Assembly: GCA_021201175.1 (NCBI GenBank)
Contig: JAJQFK010000091.1
Location: forward strand, 1 to 9,279
Length of the DNA stretch: 9,279 nt
DNA from: Candidatus Gastranaerophilales bacterium
GTDB taxonomy: Bacteria > Cyanobacteriota > Vampirovibrionia > Gastranaerophilales > Gastranaerophilaceae
Direction: 5' to 3'
The position numbers and the translations under genes are program-made. The notes below the pieces were generated by a model, which was given only the letters and a program-made list of their open reading frames with translations, was not told where the DNA came from and made no database searches. Position 1 is the first letter of the stretch; every line of letters starts with the position of its first letter. Of the stretch, positions 1 to 5,314 are shown one piece after another.

Positions 1-1913
1 AAACTTTCCATTACTCCCTTTAAAGTATAAAAATCTGCTTTAGAATGGGATTTCCACAAATTTTGATTGGTATCTCCCGTAATTAATCCTGAAATAATTT
101 GATTTTCTAAAACTCCGCTATTTTCCCTTGTCGCCGGACTTTCTATAAAATATGTTTTTCCGATTTCATATAACCATATATTTTTTTGTCCGTTATCAAA
201 ATTATATTTAAGTGCGTTTAGCATATTTGCGATTGTTGTTTGTCTAAGCATTGTATGCTCATCCGACTGCGGATTTTGAACATATACTGCTTTTTCCTTG
301 TTATATGATAAACCAAATTGATTTAACAAAGGTTCACCTATTAAAGATGAAGTAACCGCTTCATTAAATCCGTAGCCGATAAACAAACTATTTACCTGTT
401 TTAATATTGTTTGCTCTTTTAAAATTTCGGGGGATTGCGTTTTTTTCGGCAAAGCAGGTTCTATTTTATCATAACCATAGATTCTGGCTATTTCTTCAAT
501 CAAATCAACCTCTTGTTTAACATCATTTATTCTGAAACTTGGAGTTTTAAATTTCGCAGCAGCATCATTTTTTCCAATAAGTTCAAAACCTAAATTCTGA
601 AGAATTTCAATACATTTGTCCGACGGAATATCTGTTCCGAGAATTCTTTTTACCTGTGCAAATCTTAGCGTGATGAAAATATCTTCAAGTTTATTTTCTC
701 CGGTTTCAACTATTCCTTCGGCTTTTGCATCTGCATATAATGATAAAAGCTGCATTGCTCTTAACAAAGCAGGTTTAGTGGATTCAATATCGACTCCTCT
801 TTCAAATCTTGCGCATGCCTCACTTCTGTATCCGACACTTCTGGCACTTTTCCTGTTTGTAGCAGGAGTAAAATAAGCAGACTCCAGTACTATATTTTTT
901 GTATTGTCATCGATTTCAGAATTTTCTCCTCCAAAAACTCCTGCGATACATACCCCTTTATCTTTTGAAGCGCATAAAACAGAATCACAAGTTAATTTTC
1001 TTTCAACTCCGTCAAGAGTTACAATTGTTTCGCCTTCTTTTGCTCTGCGTACACAGATATATCCGTCTAATTTATCCATATCAAAAGCGTGCAAAGGCTG
1101 TCCATATTCAAGAAGAACATAATTTGTAATATCAACAACATTATTTATAGAACGTATTCCTGAAACTTCAAGCCGTCTTTTCATCCAATCCGGAGAGGGT
1201 TTAATAACTACATTTTTTAAAAGACCGGCAGAATAATAATGACAAGTATCCTTATCAAGAATTTCAACTTTAAAATCGTTAGTACTCATATCTTTAGTTA
1301 ATTCGATTTTAGAAAATTTAAGTTTTTTATTAAACAATGCACATATTTCACGAGCCACACCGATAACAGACATTTCATCGCCGCGATTAGCTGTCGGCGC
1401 AGTATCTATTATAATATCTTCTTTTATATTTAATAAATCTTCAAGCTTTACACCCAATTTAATATTTGAGAATATTTTATTTAGGATTAAAATACCATCT
1501 TCTGTCTGCATATTTTCAAGCCCCAATTCATCTTGGGAGCATAACATGCCTTGAGATTCAACACCTCTTATAACAGCAGGTGTAAGTTCAAACTGTTCGC
1601 CCGTTTTTCTTGAAAAAACTTTTGAACCTACAGAAGCATACGGAATTATTTGTCCGCATTCAATATTTTGTGCTCCGCATACAACTGTTTTAATTTCATT
1701 TCCCAAATCAACATCAACGAGATGAAGCTTATCGGCATTTGGATGCTGCCTTATTTCCTTTATCTGTGCAGTAATTATATTTGTAAATTTCACTCCGGCT
1801 GTTTCGACTTCTTCTATTTCAAGACCGCTCATTGTGAGTGCATTTACAATTTCTTCGACTGTTAAATCACTGATATCAACAAATTCACTAAGCCATTCTA
1901 ATGATATTTTCAT
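1..1913 (-). CDS. pheT: Phenylalanine--tRNA ligase beta subunit, 3'-truncated by the window edge
   Basis: Beta subunit of the alpha2-beta2 cytoplasmic enzyme that charges tRNA-Phe with phenylalanine. I translated 637 codons from ATG 1911-1913 without a stop or frameshift; the usual length is near 800, so roughly 160 C-terminal residues, including the anticodon-binding FDX-ACB domain, lie outside. Visible in order: the N-terminal MKISLEWLSEFVD; an EMAP/OB-type tRNA-binding domain at about 40-150 (HPNADKLHLVDVD at 57-69, VVCGAQNI at 77-84, GMLCSQDELG at 122-131); TANRGDEMSVIGVAREI at 174-190; the B3/B4 editing region with VVDITNYVLLEYGQPLHAFD at 259-278 and SEACARFERGVD at 364-375; a B5 domain at about 410-480 ending in EVDLIEEIARIYGYDKI; and the start of the catalytic-like core (NPQSDEHTMLR at 547-557). 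A Shine-Dalgarno-like AGAGGG lies at 1921-1926. No pheS is adjacent; the upstream gene is unrelated. Confidence 0.97.
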   Translation of the reverse strand, partial: MKISLEWLSEFVDISDLTVEEIVNALTMSGLEIEEVETAGVKFTNIITAQIKEIRQHPNADKLHLVDVDLGNEIKTVVCGAQNIECGQIIPYASVGSKVFSRKTGEQFELTPAVIRGVESQGMLCSQDELGLENMQTEDGILILNKIFSNIKLGVKLEDLLNIKEDIIIDTAPTANRGDEMSVIGVAREICALFNKKLKFSKIELTKDMSTNDFKVEILDKDTCHYYSAGLLKNVVIKPSPDWMKRRLEVSGIRSINNVVDITNYVLLEYGQPLHAFDMDKLDGYICVRRAKEGETIVTLDGVERKLTCDSVLCASKDKGVCIAGVFGGENSEIDDNTKNIVLESAYFTPATNRKSARSVGYRSEACARFERGVDIESTKPALLRAMQLLSLYADAKAEGIVETGENKLEDIFITLRFAQVKRILGTDIPSDKCIEILQNLGFELIGKNDAAAKFKTPSFRINDVKQEVDLIEEIARIYGYDKIEPALPKKTQSPEILKEQTILKQVNSLFIGYGFNEAVTSSLIGEPLLNQFGLSYNKEKAVYVQNPQSDEHTMLRQTTIANMLNALKYNFDNGQKNIWLYEIGKTYFIESPATRENSGVLENQIISGLITGDTNQNLWKSHSKADFYTLKGVMES

Positions 1914-1943
1914 CTCTCAATCCCTCTTTAAAACATTATTTTT

Positions 1944-1972
1944 ATTCTAGTATAAAGATAAATTATTGTCAC
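1944..1972 (-). promoter_or_regulatory. Sigma-70-type promoter for pheT
   Basis: On the minus strand a GTGACA -35 box (1967-1972, one mismatch to TTGACA) is separated by exactly 17 bases from a TAGAAT -10 box (1944-1949, one mismatch to TATAAT). The expected start is near 1937, about 24 bases before the pheT ATG, which leaves just enough leader for the AGAGGG ribosome binding site. The match is by eye. Confidence 0.6.
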
Positions 1973-2055
1973 GGACATAATCTGAACAATCCTAAAAGCA
2001 GACCAAAAAGACGGGCTTGCGATTTATTTAAAATTTCTTCAGGCTTATCTGTTGT

Positions 2056-2083
2056 ATAATATTAATTCGGGCAAAAAATTCAA
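2056..2083 (-). promoter_or_regulatory. Possible distal second promoter for pheT
   Basis: On the minus strand TTGAAT (2078-2083) and TATTAT (2056-2061) are separated by 16 bases. It would start a transcript near 2049 with a leader of about 135 bases before pheT. The -35 box matches consensus at only four of six bases, and chance AT-rich matches are common here, so this is a weak call. No T-box or Phe-rich leader peptide is visible in the leader. Confidence 0.25.
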
Positions 2084-2112
2084 CGCTTGAGGCTAACTAA
2101 ATATAAATACAA

Positions 2113-2143
2113 AAGCCGGCTATTTTGAATTTTTAGCCGGCTT
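2113..2143 (-). terminator. Intrinsic terminator after the 312-residue gene, possibly bidirectional
   Basis: A perfect 10-bp stem, AAGCCGGCTA (2113-2122) with TAGCCGGCTT (2134-2143), encloses an 11-base AT-rich loop. It starts 8 bases after the TAG stop of the minus-strand gene and continues into a T-rich stretch on that strand. On the plus strand the stem is followed by an even better T run (TTGTTTTTT, to 2150), so it could also stop plus-strand transcription. It separates the 312-residue gene from pheT. Confidence 0.85.
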
Positions 2144-2151
2144 GTTTTTTA

Positions 2152-3090
2152 CTACATTGAGCCCAAATCATAATTACTATATTGTTTTAAATATTTAAAA
2201 TGACATGTGGGATCGTTACTATATCCATTTTCACTCATATTGACGCTGGCTAACCAATATTTTCCATCCTTATCTTTTACTACTCTTGTGTAAGTATTTT
2301 CATTCGTGTCATAGAACCAAACATTATCATCTCCCATATCTACACAATTACCAAGCTCATTTATATTTATATGACTATTTTTCAGGGCGCTTATTTGTTC
2401 TTGTTTTGATAGGCTTGCTTCCAGCTTATCATCACCTAATATTTTCTGATTATTATATATGGTTTCTATAGCATTATATTTTAGCTTACTAATATCATTA
2501 CCAACTTCTTTCATTGTTGACACAGTTCTACTTGGGTCACTATTCGTTGTATTCGTGCTAGCATCACCTACCATAGTAAGATTATCTTGGAGGCTATAAA
2601 TTTGTGTTTCTTTACTCGTACCATCACCATTATTAGAAATTGTAGTTTTTATAGCTTTAATCTGATCCCCATCTTTAACATATCTGACATATTCTGTACT
2701 CGTCCAATTATCAGCGTTATTTACGTCGCACGTTGTCGAACCATCACTGTAATTATACTTTACAAAAGTTCCGCTTTCTTCATCTGCAAGTTCATATCCA
2801 TATTTATTTGCCAAATATGCATAACATTCAGCATCTGAGTCTTTAGCTTCTGTTCTATCTTGAAAATTAGTAATATTGGAAAAACTGTCACCTAGATTAT
2901 AATTGTTTTCTGTACTACCATTTTGATTTGCACCTCCATCATCAGCTATTCCTCCCAGAGCTGTAAATATACTTTCCAGTGAATCCGCGTCTGTACTATA
3001 AGCTTTTGTATTACTAGTATCACCGCTTCCGTCCTGGACATAAATAAAACTACCACCATTAAGTTGACCATTAGCAATTGAATCCGTCAT
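2152..3090 (-). CDS. Hypothetical protein, 312 residues, behind a sigma-28-type promoter
   Basis: I do not recognise the family. The reading is well supported: AAGGAG lies 6 bases before ATG 3088-3090, a promoter with correct geometry is upstream and a terminator follows the stop. The protein is acidic, rich in Asn, Asp, Ser, Thr and Tyr, and contains no membrane segment and no cleavable signal peptide. Residues 1-75 are Gly/Asn/Ser/Asp-rich and look disordered. From about 85 it alternates Tyr/Val strands with short DG or NG turns (EYVRYVKDGD at 133-142, NTYTRVVKDKDGKYW at 265-279), suggesting beta hairpins. A more helical part spans about 190-240. Cysteines are at 89, 121, 249 and 296. The sigma-28-type promoter would place it with motility, chemotaxis or surface-filament genes. 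A secreted substrate of a flagellar-type or other signal-peptide-independent export system is one possibility, by inference only. An intracellular regulator or a surface antigen is not excluded. Confidence 0.85.
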   Translation of the reverse strand: MTDSIANGQLNGGSFIYVQDGSGDTSNTKAYSTDADSLESIFTALGGIADDGGANQNGSTENNYNLGDSFSNITNFQDRTEAKDSDAECYAYLANKYGYELADEESGTFVKYNYSDGSTTCDVNNADNWTSTEYVRYVKDGDQIKAIKTTISNNGDGTSKETQIYSLQDNLTMVGDASTNTTNSDPSRTVSTMKEVGNDISKLKYNAIETIYNNQKILGDDKLEASLSKQEQISALKNSHININELGNCVDMGDDNVWFYDTNENTYTRVVKDKDGKYWLASVNMSENGYSNDPTCHFKYLKQYSNYDLGSM

Positions 3091-3096
3091 AATTTT

Positions 3097-3102
3097 CTCC
3101 TT
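3097..3102 (-). promoter_or_regulatory. Strong ribosome binding site of the 312-residue gene
   Basis: AAGGAG lies 6 bases upstream of ATG 3088-3090 on the minus strand. It fixes the start codon and shows that this unfamiliar reading frame is meant to be translated. Confidence 0.8.
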
Positions 3103-3107
3103 TTTCT

Positions 3108-3180
3108 ATTTTTGTAACCATGTTCTATATCGGCAATTCCCCCCCCCCTTTAGGATTTGCGAAACTTTTGTTACAAAAAT
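3108..3180. repeat. 11-bp perfect inverted repeat bracketing the sigma-28-type promoter
   Basis: ATTTTTGTAAC at 3108-3118 is the exact reverse complement of GTTACAAAAAT at 3170-3180. The 51 bases between the arms hold the entire sigma-28-type promoter and its G tract. The right arm is part of a local near-palindrome, TTTTGT-T-ACAAAA (3166-3178), upstream of the TAAA box. The arms could be paired protein-binding sites or the ends of a very small invertible segment. An RNA hairpin is unlikely because the predicted start lies inside the loop. Confidence 0.55.
3127..3152 (-). promoter_or_regulatory. Sigma-28 (FliA/SigD)-type promoter with a ten-G spacer tract
   Basis: On the minus strand TAAA (3149-3152) is followed by a 14-base spacer (ten G at 3139-3148, then AATT at 3135-3138) and GCCGATAT (3127-3134). 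The published consensus is TAAA, about 15 bases, then GCCGATAA (E. coli FliA) or GCCGATAT (B. subtilis SigD, where 14-16 bases are tolerated). The -10 box is therefore an 8/8 match to the SigD form. The predicted start lies near 3120, some 30 bases before the ATG at 3090 and about 18 before the AAGGAG site, which is normal geometry. The G run makes the spacer length prone to slippage. Confidence 0.75.
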
Positions 3181-3183
3181 TTA

Positions 3184-3199
3184 CATTCGGTCATTCGGT
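3184..3199. repeat. 8-bp tandem duplication upstream of the promoter
   Basis: CATTCGGT occurs twice head to tail (3184-3191 and 3192-3199), about 32 bases upstream of the TAAA box of the sigma-28-type promoter. It could be a direct-repeat binding site or a chance duplication. Confidence 0.4.
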
Positions 3200-3244
3200 C
3201 GCAATTCATGGAATAATCTGATTAGAAGTGTAACGCATAGATAA

Positions 3245-3309
3245 CTGTAAATTGGGTGCAATTTTTGCACCCTACAACTACAGCTCGCTTGTTGGATTAA
3301 GCATACGAG
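3245..3309. repeat. Two consecutive imperfect hairpins between permease gene and 312-residue gene
   Basis: The first hairpin has a perfect 8-bp stem, GGGTGCAA (3254-3261) with TTGCACCC (3265-3272), around a 3-base loop, flanked by a further complementary pair CTGTA (3245-3249) and TACAG (3279-3283). The second follows at once: CTCG (3284-3287) pairs with CGAG (3306-3309), with GCTT (3287-3290) and AAGC (3299-3302) as a competing or inner pairing. Neither strand has a T run after the first stem, so it is a poor intrinsic terminator. The block is richer in GC than its surroundings and resembles a small palindromic interspersed element, which one window cannot prove. Confidence 0.45.
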
Positions 3310-3346
3310 TAGTGGTTATAAAATCCTTACAGAAAATAAATTATAT

Positions 3347-3367
3347 TATGAATAAGTTTTATTCATA
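3347..3367 (-). terminator. AT-only stem over the permease stop codon, weak terminator candidate
   Basis: A perfect 9-bp stem with a 3-base loop (arms 3347-3355 and 3359-3367) contains the TAA stop of the permease gene at 3359-3361. On the minus strand it continues into an A/T-rich stretch. With almost no GC pairs and no clean T run, it would be a weak terminator. It may instead mark mRNA end processing. Confidence 0.3.
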
Positions 3368-4588
3368 TCTTAGTGCATCAATTGGATTTAACAATGATGC
3401 TTTATATGCAGGGTAATACCCGAATCCTATACCGACTAATCCGGAAAATCCTAAAGATAACAGGATAGAAAATAATGAAATAGAAACACTTAAATCTGTT
3501 GAAAAGAATTCTACTGATTTTGCGCCTATAATTCCTGTTACAACTCCAATTAAACCGCCAATCATCGACAGCATAAAGGATTCGATAAGAAACTGCCAGC
3601 GGATGTCAGAAGCTCTTGCTCCGATTGCCATTCTTATACCTATTTCTTTTGTTCTTTCAGTAACAGAAACAAGCATAATATTCATAATACCGATACCGCC
3701 TACAAGCAGTGATACGGAAGCAATAGAAGCAAGTAAAATAGCAAACGTATTTACAGTTGACTTCATTTTTTCCTGAAATTCTGCCGAGTTTCTTATTTCA
3801 AAGTCATTTGTCTGGTTTTTTCCAATGTTGTGACGGAATGCAAGAAAGCCTTCTACTTCTTTTTCAACATCATTCAACGAGTCAGAATCTACACCTTTTA
3901 CCACAATCATTTTAACGGTTCCGGGGAAGGAAACACCAAATAATTTTTTCTGTGCTGTTGTTATCGGAATAAAAATCAAATCATCTTCATCAAAAGGTCC
4001 GGTTGAACCTTTTGTTTTAAGCACTCCTAAAACTTTAAAAGGTACGTTGCCGATTCTAAGTATTTTATTGACGGGAGAAACATCTCCAAAAACTTCCGTG
4101 GCAACAGTAGAACCTATTAATGCCACCTTTGCGCTATTCTTCACATCCTCTAAAGTAAAAGCACGTCCGGATTCAACTTCATAATTTTTAATATATAAAT
4201 ACTGAGGAGTTGTTCCGTAAACTGTTGTAGACCAGTTCTGATTGCCGTACATAACCTGTTTGCTTTCGCTTGAAACCGGCGCAACGGCATCAACTCCATC
4301 TATGTTTTTTCCTATAGCGATGGCATCTTTAGTTGTCAATGATGGTCTTGAGCCTAATCCTTGACTTACACCGCTTGTTTTTACAGAGGCAGAACGAATT
4401 GTAAGCATATTTGAGCCCATTGACTCCATATTTTCCTGAACTTTTTTACTTGCCCCTTGTCCGATTGCAAGCATTATGATTACAGCGCTTACACCGATAA
4501 TAATACCAAGACTGGTTAAAGCAGAGCGAAGTTTATTCACCTTTAATGAATTAATTGCTATTTTCATTGTTGATTTATAATCTATCAT
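3359..4588 (-). CDS. macB: MacB-like ABC transporter permease (MacB_PCD/FtsX family)
   Basis: Inner-membrane permease of a MacAB-type type VII ABC transporter, 409 residues. These proteins do not pass substrate through the membrane themselves; they transmit ATP-driven motion to a periplasmic domain that works with MacA and TolC. The sequence has the expected plan: TM1 about 22-44 (NKLRSALTSLGIIIGVSAVI), a large periplasmic core domain about 48-278, then TM2 about 281-306, TM3 about 330-356 and TM4 about 370-392. The cytoplasmic coupling motif ERTKEIGIRMAIGA is at 311-324, and the C-terminus PAYKASLLNPIDALRYE is typical of the family. The ATG comes one base after the ATPase stop, so translation is probably coupled. 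In E. coli this part is fused behind the ATPase in one 648-residue MacB; here the pieces are separate and together total 647. The substrate cannot be read from sequence; macrolides, peptides, lipids and siderophores are all known for relatives. The symbol refers to the permease half. Confidence 0.92.
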   Translation of the reverse strand: MIDYKSTMKIAINSLKVNKLRSALTSLGIIIGVSAVIIMLAIGQGASKKVQENMESMGSNMLTIRSASVKTSGVSQGLGSRPSLTTKDAIAIGKNIDGVDAVAPVSSESKQVMYGNQNWSTTVYGTTPQYLYIKNYEVESGRAFTLEDVKNSAKVALIGSTVATEVFGDVSPVNKILRIGNVPFKVLGVLKTKGSTGPFDEDDLIFIPITTAQKKLFGVSFPGTVKMIVVKGVDSDSLNDVEKEVEGFLAFRHNIGKNQTNDFEIRNSAEFQEKMKSTVNTFAILLASIASVSLLVGGIGIMNIMLVSVTERTKEIGIRMAIGARASDIRWQFLIESFMLSMIGGLIGVVTGIIGAKSVEFFSTDLSVSISLFSILLSLGFSGLVGIGFGYYPAYKASLLNPIDALRYE

Positions 4589-4589
4589 A

Positions 4590-5306
4590 CTAAGTCTGCC
4601 TTGTTCTTGTTTTCATCCACTCTGTTTTCGGTTCATCCGAAACGATTTTACCGTCTTTGAATCTGATGACACGTTTTGTATATTCAGCTATATCCGGTTC
4701 ATGAGTAACCAATACAATAGTTTTGCCTGTCTGATTATTAAGATTTACAAAAAATTCCATGACTTCAATACTTGTTTTTGTATCAAGATTACCGGTCGGT
4801 TCATCTGCCAGTATTAACGGGGCATCATTAACTATTGCACGCGCTATTGCTACTCTCTGCTGCTGCCCGCCTGACATCTGATTCGGCATATGATCCTCTC
4901 TGTTTTCAAGTCCTACAATTTTTAATGCTTTTCTTGCCCTTTCATGGCGTTCTTCTTCCGGTATACCCTTATATATCATCGGAAGTTCAACATTATCAAG
5001 TGCAGATGTCCTTGAAATAAGGTTAAACCCTTGAAATACAAATCCTAATTTTAAATTTCTGATATCTGAAAGTTCATCAGGAGAAAGAGAAAAAACATCT
5101 ACACCATCAAGATGATAACTGCCGGAATTCGGTTTATCAAGAGTTCCAAGCATATTCATGCAGGTAGACTTTCCCGAGCCCGATGTTCCCATTATGGCTA
5201 CAAATTCGCCTTCTTCTACTGATAAAGAAATATCATCAAGGGCATTGAAACTTTCTTCGCCGGTCATATATGTTTTTATCGCGTGTTTTACTTCAATTAA
5301 AGCCAT
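4590..5306 (-). CDS. macB: MacB-like ABC transporter ATP-binding protein
   Basis: Cytoplasmic ATPase that powers the adjacent permease, 238 residues. All catalytic motifs are intact: Walker A GTSGSGKST at 40-48, Q-loop Q92 in FVFQGFNLI, signature MSGGQQQR at 144-151, Walker B LILADEP at 164-170 with catalytic E169, D-loop around 172-175 and switch His202 in VTHEPD. The sequence around these motifs is that of the LolD/MacB/FtsE group, as expected beside an FtsX-type permease. The ATG lies 8 bases after the adaptor stop, and its ribosome binding site (AAGG) overlaps that stop codon. The last 20 residues are a short basic tail of no recognised function. It could equally be annotated as a LolD/YknY-like ATPase; the adaptor and TolC neighbours favour MacB. 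Confidence 0.94.
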   Translation of the reverse strand: MALIEVKHAIKTYMTGEESFNALDDISLSVEEGEFVAIMGTSGSGKSTCMNMLGTLDKPNSGSYHLDGVDVFSLSPDELSDIRNLKLGFVFQGFNLISRTSALDNVELPMIYKGIPEEERHERARKALKIVGLENREDHMPNQMSGGQQQRVAIARAIVNDAPLILADEPTGNLDTKTSIEVMEFFVNLNNQTGKTIVLVTHEPDIAEYTKRVIRFKDGKIVSDEPKTEWMKTRTRQT

Positions 5307-5314
5307 TTTAAACC

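Larger units (their letters stand above)
1914..2151. other. Intergenic region between pheT and the 312-residue gene
   Basis: Besides the pheT promoter(s) and the terminator, two minor signals are visible. A consensus TATAAT on the plus strand at 2055-2060 lacks a good -35 box. A minus-strand frame open from 2061 to a TGA at 1969-1971 gives 30 residues that end in a hydrophobic stretch (ARLFGLLLGLFRLCP) but has no ATG, and its only GTG/TTG-type start is a TTG seven codons before the stop. I call neither a gene. Confidence 0.5.

Noticed and set aside
616..1129. Plus-strand open frames of 70-90 codons over the left part of the window
   Set aside because: They lie antisense to pheT, whose full set of conserved motifs reads without a break on the other strand; their products look like nothing known.
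1724..1731. A second GCCGATAA on the minus strand resembling a sigma-28 -10 box
   Set aside because: It lies inside pheT, encoding the conserved NADKLHL segment, and no TAAA box stands 14-16 bases upstream.
1914..2060. T-box or other riboswitch leading into pheT
   Set aside because: No T-box sequence, specifier hairpin or leader terminator is visible, and the closer promoter leaves a leader of only about 24 bases.
2286..2838. Plus-strand open frames opposite the 312-residue gene
   Set aside because: They lack ribosome binding sites, and their Ile/Tyr/Phe/Cys-rich products are typical of antisense reading of an AT-rich gene.
3254..3272. GGGTGCAA/TTGCACCC hairpin as the intrinsic terminator of the efflux operon
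   Set aside because: Neither strand has a T run after the stem and it lies about 90 bases past the stop, so it is described as a hairpin element only.
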